From NCBI GenBank assembly GCA_964350245.1, contig CAYGJC010000024.1, positions 1 to 24,692 of the forward strand: a stretch of 24,692 bases of DNA, written 5' to 3'. Source of the stretch: JAJACP01 sp964350245 (GTDB taxonomy: Bacteria; Chlamydiota; Chlamydiia; Chlamydiales; JAAKFR01). The notes under the pieces are model-generated. The model saw only the letters and a program-made list of their open reading frames with translations, ran no database searches and was not told the DNA's origin. Below are positions 17,188-23,819 of the stretch, one piece after another (position 1 is the stretch's first letter; every line of letters starts with the position of its first letter). The position numbers and the translations under genes were made by a program.

Positions 17188-17778
17188 ATGGGAATCAGTG
17201 CAGGCTTGCTTGTCGGAGCAGCTCCGTCGCAAGCTGATGTCCAAGCCTTTTATCAAGGTCTCTCTCCCGAAGCACAAAATGCTTTCAACGAACTAGATGC
17301 TAGTCAGCAGATGCAAACAGTCGAGCTCGCCCAAGTCTGTGGCTCTTTCGGTGGCACCTCCTCTTGTGGAGCCTCGTCGTGCAACACACGCTCTTCGTGT
17401 GGAGCCTCATCGTGCAACACACGCTCTTCGTGCGGTGGGAGCTCTTCGTACATGGGTGGGAGCTCTTCTTGTGGGGCTTCTAGCTGTAGTAGCAGCTCTT
17501 CGCGTAGCAGTGCCAGAAAGAATCGCAGAACAGGTGGCGTCCAGTATTTCTTTTTTGGAAAAAGCAAACCCCCACGTGGCGGCTCAAGTAGTTGTAATAG
17601 CCCAAGTGGCTGCGAAGGGAAGAGCAAACAATCTTCAAGTGGTAGCAGCTCTATGCGCAACTATAACGATATGATGGGCGACAGTGATTACAATGGCGAT
17701 ATGATGGGCGAAAGTGATTACAATGGTTCCAACAGCGATACCCATGCTGATACTCCTTTGGGGCTACCATCCAAATAG
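17188..17778 (+). CDS. Cys/Ser-rich low-complexity exported protein, start disrupted
   Basis: 196 aa from ATG 17188, but the real start is probably 17155, cut off by an in-frame TAA. The remaining N-terminus (MGISAGLLVGAAPSQA) keeps the hydrophobic core and cleavage site but loses the charged n-region. The mature part has a short helical region (SPEAQNAFNELDASQQMQ), then SSCGASSC-type repeats with about 15 Cys, a basic patch (RKNRRTGG), and an acidic tail with two DMMGDSDYNG-type repeats. No family is recognised; a disulfide-linked surface or periplasmic protein is an inference from composition. A strong terminator follows 22 bases after the stop, so it is monocistronic. It is either a pseudogene, a sequencing error at one base, or made at low level from the internal ATG. 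Confidence 0.6.
   Translation: MGISAGLLVGAAPSQADVQAFYQGLSPEAQNAFNELDASQQMQTVELAQVCGSFGGTSSCGASSCNTRSSCGASSCNTRSSCGGSSSYMGGSSSCGASSCSSSSSRSSARKNRRTGGVQYFFFGKSKPPRGGSSSCNSPSGCEGKSKQSSSGSSSMRNYNDMMGDSDYNGDMMGESDYNGSNSDTHADTPLGLPSK
17365..17430 (+). repeat. Two tandem 33-bp repeats (SSCGASSCNTR units)
   Basis: 17365-17397 and 17398-17430 differ at one base. A partial third unit (TGCGGTGGGAGCTCTTCG) follows. The repeat is in frame inside the Cys-rich gene, so copy number could vary without breaking it. Confidence 0.9.
17668..17727 (+). repeat. Two tandem 30-bp repeats (DMMGDSDYNG / DMMGESDYNG)
   Basis: 17668-17697 and 17698-17727 are nearly identical, in frame, near the 3' end of the Cys-rich gene. 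Confidence 0.88.
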
Positions 17779-17800
17779 TCCGTTTTTTGGATCGATCTGT

Positions 17801-17834
17801 AAGGCGCATATCCGTTTGGATATGCGCCTTTTTT
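17801..17834 (+). terminator. Rho-independent terminator after the Cys-rich gene
   Basis: Stem GGCGCATATCC (17803-17813), loop GTTT, stem GGATATGCGCC (17818-17828), then six T. The perfect 11-bp stem extends to 13 with the flanking AA/TT pairs. The T-run is on the plus strand only. Confidence 0.93.
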
Positions 17835-17888
17835 ATACTTGCAAATGGAAAGAGATTGAGGCCTCCCTCTTAACCCGTGTCTTAGTCG

Positions 17889-18758
17889 CTATTTAGCAAT
17901 GACCTCTATCCGGCTCAACTTCATGTTGTAAGCGCCTGATTCATCCACAACATCGGGATCAAGCTCAGCCATACGATCGATCACATCGTTAAAAAACACA
18001 TCGGCTTTTTCTAACGGAATGTTCCAATTAGCTGTCACAGTTCCCACCATCCATTCCACCAGCTCTTGCTTATTGAAAAAAGCGGTCGGTGTATGAAAGG
18101 CCGCAACCGAAAGAGGCTCCAATCCGGCTGCAATCAAACACTCCTCACACCCCTCAACTGTGCGCATCGTCACGCCGCTTGAAGATTTGCCACTCCAAGG
18201 AGCCGTTAGACCATATTTTTCAAACGTCTCTTTAGAAGCCTGAAAAAAAGCAGGATTATTTCCCGCTGGAATCACAAGCAGAAGCCTTCCATTCTCCCTT
18301 AAACTCTCCTTAAGGCGTACAAGCACTTCAACAGGATCAGCCACAATGTGAAATACACTAAAGGAGGTGATCAAATCATATTGACGCTCTGTTAAATCTT
18401 GACCGAATGTGAGATTGGGAAAAAACTTTGAGGGAAAACAACGAGTGGCCAATTCAATCATAGAAGCTGATAAATCGACTCCATGAATCTCTCCCCCAGG
18501 GACAAAATGGGAGAGCTCAGCTGTGATCTTTCCATCTCCACATCCAAAATCAAGCATACGCTCGCGGCCATTAAACGCGTGGCGACCCATCAGATGCCAC
18601 ACCCACTGCCTCTGCAATTCCGAGTTGTGGAAATACTGTAGAGCTAATACTTCATCTTTCCACCCATCATCAGGCCCCTTTAGATGCCATTGAGGCGCAG
18701 CGTAGATTGAACTGACAAGAAAAAGAATGAGTGAAAGCAGGGTTAAGTGTCGTCTCAT
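17889..18758 (-). CDS. SAM-dependent class I methyltransferase with signal peptide
   Basis: 289 aa. A signal-peptide-like start (MRRHLTLLSLILFLVSSIYA) precedes a trans-aconitate/juvenile-hormone-acid-type methyltransferase fold: motif I LDFGCGDGKIT (69-79), acidic motif II GVDLSASM (93-100) and motif IV-like YDLITSFSVFHI (127-138), then GRLLLVIPAG. ATG start with AGGAGG seven bases upstream. SAM-dependent enzymes usually work in the cytoplasm, so an exported one is odd: either it is sent into the host, where SAM is present, or the segment is a membrane anchor. The substrate is unknown. Convergent with the Cys-rich gene across the terminator. Confidence 0.83.
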   Translation of the reverse strand: MRRHLTLLSLILFLVSSIYAAPQWHLKGPDDGWKDEVLALQYFHNSELQRQWVWHLMGRHAFNGRERMLDFGCGDGKITAELSHFVPGGEIHGVDLSASMIELATRCFPSKFFPNLTFGQDLTERQYDLITSFSVFHIVADPVEVLVRLKESLRENGRLLLVIPAGNNPAFFQASKETFEKYGLTAPWSGKSSSGVTMRTVEGCEECLIAAGLEPLSVAAFHTPTAFFNKQELVEWMVGTVTANWNIPLEKADVFFNDVIDRMAELDPDVVDESGAYNMKLSRIEVIAK

Positions 18759-18855
18759 GTTTGGTCCTCCTGGTTATTTTTTTGCCCACATGATGCATAA
18801 CCCTAAAATTGAATGCGCTATGAAATTACAATCGAGAACTTAGCCCATTAAACTC

Positions 18856-18884
18856 TTGAGATTAAATAGATTATTTGCTTAAAT
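18856..18884 (+). promoter_or_regulatory. Candidate promoter giving a leaderless transcript
   Basis: TTGAGA (18856-18861), 17 bases, TTAAAT (18879-18884). The -10 ends six bases before ATG 18891, and no Shine-Dalgarno is seen, so transcription would begin at or next to the start codon. Confidence 0.4.
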
Positions 18885-18890
18885 GGTTGC

Positions 18891-19379
18891 ATGAATTTTA
18901 TTCCTCAGACCTATATTCCCCAACAGTACATTTTCCGCGCTCAAGAGGGGATCAATATTTTATCTGTGAAAGAGGGAACGGCCACTGAAGTGGCTTCCAA
19001 AATTGCGCTTGCAGAAGCGGTGCAGCTGGCTTTTTTCGGCGTTCAAGCCATTCTATACACGTTAGCCTTTTTTGGCGTGATCCCTCCCCTTGCAGCCGGC
19101 ATTGCTGTTCTTTGCTTGATCCCCTTTGAGGCGATTGCCTCCTATCACACCTTTGTTCACTATAAGCAGTTCTCACGTTACATTCTCACAGTAGCCGCTG
19201 TTTTTACCTTAACGATGTGTGCGGGGCTTGCGGCTTATGGTGTCGTCACAGACAGCGCACTAACTCTTTGTGGAGGAGGCATTGCGCTGCATCTATTTCG
19301 AAACATTTCCGAGTTAATTGACGCACGCAAATCGATGCAGGACGCCCACTACATCCATGATGTAATGGGAGAAGAGTAA
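18891..19379 (+). CDS. Four-helix membrane protein of unknown function
   Basis: 162 aa. A polar N-terminus of about 40 residues (MNFIPQTYIPQQYIFRAQEG) is followed by hydrophobic helices near 43-62, 64-84, 97-119 and 121-137, and a short charged C-terminus ending HDVMGEE. The paired closely spaced helices recall chlamydial inclusion-membrane proteins, but the four-helix layout could equally be an ordinary inner-membrane protein. No family is recognised. No Shine-Dalgarno is visible before the ATG, and a promoter candidate sits directly upstream. It ends three bases before the stop of the convergent Inc-like gene. Confidence 0.65.
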   Translation: MNFIPQTYIPQQYIFRAQEGINILSVKEGTATEVASKIALAEAVQLAFFGVQAILYTLAFFGVIPPLAAGIAVLCLIPFEAIASYHTFVHYKQFSRYILTVAAVFTLTMCAGLAAYGVVTDSALTLCGGGIALHLFRNISELIDARKSMQDAHYIHDVMGEE

Positions 19380-19382
19380 ACG

Positions 19383-20402
19383 TTACCCCCTTTGATCGGA
19401 AGCTCTGCTTTTCAGCCACAGGTAGCTACGTGAGCTATCAAGCGCATCTATTCTTTGTGGTAGCTGCTCACGACCTAGTATTGAAGGAATTTCATCACAA
19501 AAAGCATTGTAAAGCATTCTCCAATTGTGTTGGGGAGTACCTTGCTGATAAAACGGAACAGCGTGGTGCCCAAGAGCTTCCCTAGTTTGAATCCCAACTA
19601 ATTGCCCATCAACAACACGCTTTCCCTCGAAAGCTAGTACAAAGTAGTCACTGCAGTATTCAAAAGCCCTTCGTGGATAAGTACCTGCTAACTGCAAAAG
19701 ATTTGCACCTTCAGAATTTAATTCCCTTAAAGTCAGCATACTAATTGTAAAACTGACTGTCATGAGAGGATCAAAGGCCCTGACAACATTATCATTGGTC
19801 CATGGGTTTTCAGAAAATCTTTCTAATTCGTCTAAAAACCTGCCTTTCAACTGTTCTCTCAACTGCATGTACCTTTTAATGTCACGATTAATGGGCTCCA
19901 CCTCAACCTGCACATCAGGTAAGTTTACAGCATTCTGTAATAGCTCATAGGATTGTTGCAAAGCCGCGCTCACAAAAATTTGAGGGTTTTGCGGGGCGCT
20001 CAGGATAGGCGGGGGAGGCAACCCCTGCTGCACGTCTTCTGCTCCACTACCGTCATAAGTGTCTACTCCGAGCCGCACGCCACCTACTGAGCTTCCTTCT
20101 TCACGGTCGGTTTGTTTGAAAATAAGAAGCGCGATTAACCCGGCTGCACATAGTGTGATTGCAGCGCCCATGATCCAGGAAGCAAAAAAGCCAGGACTCC
20201 CAATAGGACCAATGGAGCTAGCAAAACTCAACCCGATCAAAACCAGCCCAACTAAGCCCACCACAACGGCTGCCGTTAGAGCGCACTTGGTCCCATAACT
20301 CAAAGGACGGATACGACTCAGGTCACTACGATCAGGAGAAGTGGGTAATGCCCGATAGCCGAAAGCCGGGGATAAAGCGTCCTTAGTAGATGAAGAAGAC
20401 AT
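19383..20402 (-). CDS. Inc-like membrane protein, PGF-type bilobed hydrophobic domain
   Basis: 339 aa. The Ser-rich N-terminus (about 38 residues) precedes a bilobed hydrophobic segment: KC (39-40), helix about 41-60, GSPGF (68-72), helix about 73-96. The Lys-Cys pair, the G-S/T-P-G-F turn and their spacing (31 residues from Lys to Pro) are the same as in the Inc-like protein encoded at 1317-2884, so the two share this domain. The C-terminal 240 residues hold a Pro-rich stretch (GLPPPPILSAP), then a mainly helical, charged region with no motif I recognise. Start ATG 20402 is preceded by AAGGTGG about 8-9 bases upstream. A type III-secreted inclusion-membrane protein is inferred. Confidence 0.72.
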   Translation of the reverse strand: MSSSSTKDALSPAFGYRALPTSPDRSDLSRIRPLSYGTKCALTAAVVVGLVGLVLIGLSFASSIGPIGSPGFFASWIMGAAITLCAAGLIALLIFKQTDREEGSSVGGVRLGVDTYDGSGAEDVQQGLPPPPILSAPQNPQIFVSAALQQSYELLQNAVNLPDVQVEVEPINRDIKRYMQLREQLKGRFLDELERFSENPWTNDNVVRAFDPLMTVSFTISMLTLRELNSEGANLLQLAGTYPRRAFEYCSDYFVLAFEGKRVVDGQLVGIQTREALGHHAVPFYQQGTPQHNWRMLYNAFCDEIPSILGREQLPQRIDALDSSRSYLWLKSRASDQRG

Positions 20403-20442
20403 ATTGACCCACCTTTTTGAAGTTAAAACTGGATGTTCTGGA

Positions 20443-20450
20443 TGTTAACA
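20443..20450. promoter_or_regulatory. TGTTAACA palindrome upstream of the second PGF-type Inc-like gene
   Basis: Centred about 44 bases upstream of ATG 20402. The same 8-mer is centred about 40 bases upstream of the paralogous gene (2920-2927). Confidence 0.3.
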
Positions 20451-20498
20451 AAAAAAGAGTTTAAAGATCTAGTCAAGATTAGAGCTATTCTATCCCAC

Positions 20499-20534
20499 AA
20501 AAAAAGCACTTAGGCGAAAGCCTAAGTGCTTTTT
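20499..20534. terminator. Bidirectional Rho-independent terminator
   Basis: Stem GCACTTAGGC (20506-20515), GAAA loop, stem GCCTAAGTGC (20520-20529), five T on the plus strand and seven A before the stem. On the minus strand it gives a hairpin plus T-run and ends the small membrane protein/TspO transcript, protecting the Inc-like gene downstream from read-through. Confidence 0.93.
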
Positions 20535-20553
20535 GTACTCAAAAAAATGAATA

Positions 20554-20730
20554 CTAACGTCTGTCGCTCTTACCAAGAGAAATCAGGATCAGAACACCAG
20601 ATGCCATCCCGATTAACCCCAAAAGGGAGGTGCCCATCGCAGGGAGTTGCATGCCTGTTAACAGAAACAAACCGCTGAAAAAAAGGTAGACTGCCAATAA
20701 AATCATTCCTAAAACTCTAACTACTAACAT
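20554..20730 (-). CDS. Small two-helix membrane protein
   Basis: 58 aa: two hydrophobic helices (about 3-24 and 33-52) and a basic C-terminus (GKSDRR). ATG 20730 was chosen because GAGG lies nine bases upstream; longer in-frame starts (20760, 20802) add non-hydrophobic residues and lack a Shine-Dalgarno. No family is recognised. The terminator at 20499-20534 follows the stop. It lies about 100 bases behind tspO on the same strand and may share its transcript. Confidence 0.6.
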   Translation of the reverse strand: MLVVRVLGMILLAVYLFFSGLFLLTGMQLPAMGTSLLGLIGMASGVLILISLGKSDRR

Positions 20731-20834
20731 ACTTGTAATCCTCAATAGTTGATTTTCCATAGCTAAACAATAGCTTAACGGCAAACTATCAAAAATCAAC
20801 AATTATATAAAATATTTTTTACACTTCTCTGTCT

Positions 20835-21308
20835 TCAGTTGAGTGCTGTTATTATTGCGTTTAAATAAAGAGCATAGGAAACCCAAGCGAGGTAAGGAAC
20901 CAGTAGACCAGAGGCCCAGTATGAATGGCGTGCAAACGCAATCAATGTGGCCACTATAGCCAGCCAAAGAGCGCATATATTGATGAGACCGAGCAGCGGA
21001 CTTTGAAGCGTAAAAAACAAAAAGGACCAGATCAGGTTGAAAAAAAGCTGCAGTCCCCAACACAAATAGGCCCCAAACGTTCCTTTTTGTTTCCAAACAA
21101 GATAAATGGAGAGAGCCATCAAGATATAGAGGAGCGTCCAAACGGGTCCAAAGACCCATGAAGGGGGCGTTCCTATGGGTTTGTTTAACGTCAGGTACCA
21201 CGTCGACACAGATTGCGCTGTGAACAAGCCTCCAATTAACTCGACACTAAAAACAAGCGCCAGAGCGCACACTAGAAAAATCACATCCTTTTTTTTCATA
21301 CGCTGCAT
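20835..21308 (-). CDS. tspO: TspO/MBR family tryptophan-rich sensory protein
   Basis: 157 aa, five predicted helices, the size of bacterial TspO. Family signatures are visible: WYLTLNKP (37-44), PPSWVFGPVWTLLYILM (48-64) and QLFFNLIWSFLFF (87-99), rich in Trp. TspO proteins bind porphyrins and related ligands in membranes and are linked to tetrapyrrole and stress control. ATG 21308 is used; a second in-frame ATG lies nine bases in, and neither has a clear Shine-Dalgarno. It is divergent from the SDR-like gene with only 38 bases between, so the promoters must overlap the coding ends or be very compact. Confidence 0.92.
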   Translation of the reverse strand: MQRMKKKDVIFLVCALALVFSVELIGGLFTAQSVSTWYLTLNKPIGTPPSWVFGPVWTLLYILMALSIYLVWKQKGTFGAYLCWGLQLFFNLIWSFLFFTLQSPLLGLINICALWLAIVATLIAFARHSYWASGLLVPYLAWVSYALYLNAIITALN

Positions 21309-21346
21309 AGTAGTTCACTTTATTTTCCATTTCAAGGTATCGTGCA

Positions 21347-22150
21347 ATGATGATGAAAATCATGCTGCTCGGTGCCGGCTACGTAGGAACCCGCCTACTC
21401 ATTCATTGGGACAGGTCGGAGGACCGCTTTGTTGCGCTTACCACCACCCCAGAAAAACAAGCTCCCCTTGAAAAAATACCCTGCGTCGAGAAAGTAATCG
21501 TCGGCCCCTACGGCGAGGCTCTTGAAAGCTGCCAGGGACTCATTGTCTGCGTCGCGCCTAAGGTAGGAAGCAGCTATGAATCGACCTATTTGGAGACAGC
21601 TGAGCATGTGCAGCATTTAGTTAAGGAGCGTACAAAGCCCCTCTATATCGTTTATACGAGCAGCACATCGGTTTATGGCAAGCAAACCGAAGAGTGGATT
21701 GATGAAACCACTCCTCCTCAACCGCAATCGCCCGAGAGCAAAATCCTGCTCCAAACAGAACAAACCTATCTGGCCTGTGCTTCTGATACAGTTAAAGTGT
21801 GCCTTCTCCGTTTAGGTGGTATCTATGGACCTGGTCGCGAGCTTAAAGCGCGTGCAGAGAGACTTTCAGGTAAAGAGCTTCCCGGGTCGGGCGCGCAACC
21901 TACCAACCACTCCCATGTGGATGAAATCATTCACGCAATTGAGTTTTGCTTCACGCATCAGCTCGAGGGCATTTACAACCTTGTTGCCGATGTGCATCCT
22001 ACCCGCGCAGAACTTTACGGCGAGCTTTGCGCTGAACCTCCTACGTGGAATCCCAACAACCTCTCCATGCACGGCTCAAACAGCTGTATTTCTAATGAAA
22101 AAATCAAGCAAGCAGGTTACGCGTTGCTTCACCCGAATCTCGAGGTCTGA
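21347..22150 (+). CDS. NAD(P)-binding SDR/epimerase-like protein (YeeZ type)
   Basis: 267-aa Rossmann-fold protein of the extended SDR group. The dinucleotide-binding motif LLGAGYVGTRLL (GAGYVG at 9-14) and YTSSTSVYG (103-111) match YeeZ-like NAD-dependent epimerase relatives; Tyr110 sits at the catalytic place but the usual YxxxK lysine is not at its position. LLRLGGIYGPGR and the following HVDEIIHAI are also typical of this group. Reaction unknown; cytoplasmic. Three ATG codons in a row (21347, 21350, 21353) make the exact start uncertain; AAGG lies nine bases before the first. A small lipoprotein gene begins one base after its stop. Confidence 0.83.
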   Translation: MMMKIMLLGAGYVGTRLLIHWDRSEDRFVALTTTPEKQAPLEKIPCVEKVIVGPYGEALESCQGLIVCVAPKVGSSYESTYLETAEHVQHLVKERTKPLYIVYTSSTSVYGKQTEEWIDETTPPQPQSPESKILLQTEQTYLACASDTVKVCLLRLGGIYGPGRELKARAERLSGKELPGSGAQPTNHSHVDEIIHAIEFCFTHQLEGIYNLVADVHPTRAELYGELCAEPPTWNPNNLSMHGSNSCISNEKIKQAGYALLHPNLEV

Positions 22151-22151
22151 C

Positions 22152-22286
22152 ATGAAAAAGCTGCTCTTGTTCCTCTTACTTTCCGGATGTGTTCAGTGCC
22201 GCATCCCCTTGACCTGTGAACATCCTGCTTATCCGGATGCTCCGACATACGATACAGAGCTTCTAGATATTGCAATGTGCCAGTGA
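22152..22286 (+). CDS. Small lipoprotein, probably truncated by frameshift
   Basis: 44 aa: MKKLLLFLLLSGC is a compact lipoprotein signal with lipobox LLSGC, followed by a Cys- and Pro-containing mature part. GAGG lies eight bases before ATG 22152, inside the end of the SDR-like gene, so the two are coupled. The ORF stops at 22284-22286, but a neighbouring frame stays open from 22267 to 22482 and reads like the rest of a protein. A single inserted base between 22267 and 22284 would join them into about 114 aa. Confidence 0.55.
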   Translation: MKKLLLFLLLSGCVQCRIPLTCEHPAYPDAPTYDTELLDIAMCQ

Positions 22287-22482
22287 AGTAGTTTGTTATT
22301 TTAGCTTACCGGGTAAGTGGTGTAAGCTATTGATCAAAGATCAGTTAGAGTCTGAAGAAATAGACTGTTTCCTTAAATCTGACAATGCCGGAGGCTCGCT
22401 ATCCTACCTGACTGCATCCGCGGGAACTGGCATTATTGTCCGGGGTGAAGAGGCAAAGCAGGCCTTCCGGATCATTCGGTAG
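22267..22482 (+). pseudogene. Detached C-terminal part of the lipoprotein gene (frameshifted)
   Basis: About 70 residues (SEVVCYFSLPGKWCKLLIKD, then a stretch ending AFRIIR) in the frame one base later than the lipoprotein start. The composition is protein-like (paired Cys, GGSLSYLTASAGTGIIV) and there is no proper start codon or ribosome site, so it is best read as the severed end of the same gene. It overlaps the convergent Inc-like gene by 11 bases. Confidence 0.5.
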
Positions 22483-23725
22483 AGGCATCTATATCAGAAA
22501 AATGCTCCCTAAGAGGCTGCGGCGGACGTGTCTGAAAAAGACCTCCGTTCAAACGGGCCGCGATCCAAGCAGAAATAGGGCTCCGACGAAATACATTCTC
22601 TTCAATTGCAAATTCTGCATTGAAAGTTCCATTATGACGTCTTCCTTTAAACCACTTATTGCCGATTAGACCAGAACATGAGGCGTTGATTGCACTGACG
22701 GGAGCCAGCTGACCAGGTCGGACTGACAACCCATCACTAATTTGTTGACCTAGCACAAAGATATCGGTTTCCGGACACATCACGACCTGAGCACAAAGGT
22801 GATCAGGAAGCTCTTCAAAGGCGCACACAAAAGCGTTGTAGTTATCTAGAGGCTCCTGCGCAAATTTCGGCTCAAAGCTCGCGCCAGTAGGACCTCCTAT
22901 ATAAAAGCGAATCGTTTTATCCAGATTTTCTTGTGCTACCCTTTGAAAGGCGTGGGCCAGCCGGCGGGCAATGCGTAATCTAAAGTCAAAGGCGTTGCGA
23001 CGATCCGGATAGCTGGAGGCTATGTAACCACGAATAAAGGCTCCCATTCCCCAGTAGTTGGTCAGAAGATGCTCTGCACCTGATGCATACTGCATGCACA
23101 AAAGCTGATAATATCCCTCTTCCATTGCATCCAAATAAGAGGGTTCATCTTGAAATTGTGAAGGCTTCGGTGCAGCTGTGCTGTGCATGTAAAAATACTT
23201 TCTCGACTCCATGGGTTCAAAGTTTTGATCATAATCCATTTTAACCGGAGTCTGGAGTATCGTGCCTTCAGGAAAAAAAACGTCCGTCTGCGAATTACAA
23301 TCATAAGAATACAACACCGTACCCCTACAATAAGCAGCATAAACCTCTCCTCCAGATTCCCAGTCTGCTTCCAAACGGGCGCGTCCTGCATCAATCACAC
23401 TTTGCCGCTGCTCACGCCCTACAAGGGGAAAGCCGGGCCCTTGTTGTAGTCCAAGTCTAGTGGATGTAAATACGGTATCTGCTTCGATTTTACTCTCACC
23501 GTTTGCTACCATACCCAATAGGCAGAGAGTATCTAGCATCAGTACTGCAGCAGAACACGCAACCAAAGGCATGCGAATCGGATAGAGAGAAAAAAGCACG
23601 TTGGTCTGAGCTAAAATCCCGATTACAAGCGTTGTGATGGCTAAAACCCCCACAACGGAGGCGGCAGCCGTCACCACTCTATTTTGTTCAAAAAAAGATT
23701 TACTTGAACCAGAGAGTGCATTCAT
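22472..23725 (-). CDS. Inc-like membrane protein with macrodomain-like C-terminal region
   Basis: 417 aa. Two hydrophobic helices (about 17-40 and 50-74) near the N-terminus form a bilobed segment without the PGF turn of the other two Inc-like proteins. The C-terminal 320 residues alternate strands and helices in the order also seen in the protein of 1317-2884: KYFYMHSTAAP (176-186), Gly-rich WGMGAFIRG (225-233), TIRFYIGG (271-278), then an Asn/Ser/Gly segment INASCSGLIGNKWF (346-359) with a following basic/acid cluster. This recalls the MavL/DUF4804 type of macrodomain, by eye only. ATG 23725 has GAGGGG about 8 bases upstream. Secretion to the inclusion membrane and ADP-ribose binding are inferences. 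Confidence 0.7.
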   Translation of the reverse strand: MNALSGSSKSFFEQNRVVTAAASVVGVLAITTLVIGILAQTNVLFSLYPIRMPLVACSAAVLMLDTLCLLGMVANGESKIEADTVFTSTRLGLQQGPGFPLVGREQRQSVIDAGRARLEADWESGGEVYAAYCRGTVLYSYDCNSQTDVFFPEGTILQTPVKMDYDQNFEPMESRKYFYMHSTAAPKPSQFQDEPSYLDAMEEGYYQLLCMQYASGAEHLLTNYWGMGAFIRGYIASSYPDRRNAFDFRLRIARRLAHAFQRVAQENLDKTIRFYIGGPTGASFEPKFAQEPLDNYNAFVCAFEELPDHLCAQVVMCPETDIFVLGQQISDGLSVRPGQLAPVSAINASCSGLIGNKWFKGRRHNGTFNAEFAIEENVFRRSPISAWIAARLNGGLFQTRPPQPLREHFSDIDASTE

Positions 23726-23763
23726 GATGTTTTCCCCTCATTTAGAGGTTCATAGTACGCTAT

Positions 23764-23783
23764 CAGTATTAAGACAGTATTAA
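23764..23783 (-). repeat. Two CAGTATTAA copies 11 bp apart upstream of the Inc-like gene
   Basis: 23764-23772 and 23775-23783 are identical and one helical turn apart, 39-58 bases upstream of ATG 23725. A possible factor-binding site or promoter part; weak on its own. Confidence 0.35.
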
Positions 23784-23819
23784 ATAAACGTCTGTATTCT
23801 CTCCTACCACCTGAGCCTA

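Noticed and set aside
17297..17674. Overlapping ORFs in both strands of the Cys-rich gene
   Set aside because: Low-complexity repeats keep several frames open. Only the frame with the signal peptide and SSCGASSC repeats is convincing.
20803..21201. 132-aa minus-strand ORF overlapping tspO
   Set aside because: The overlapping frame holds the TspO signatures; this one has no recognisable features.
21816..22286. 156-aa plus-strand ORF overlapping the SDR-like gene
   Set aside because: Its first part is an out-of-frame shadow; only the last 44 codons (from 22152) form the lipoprotein.
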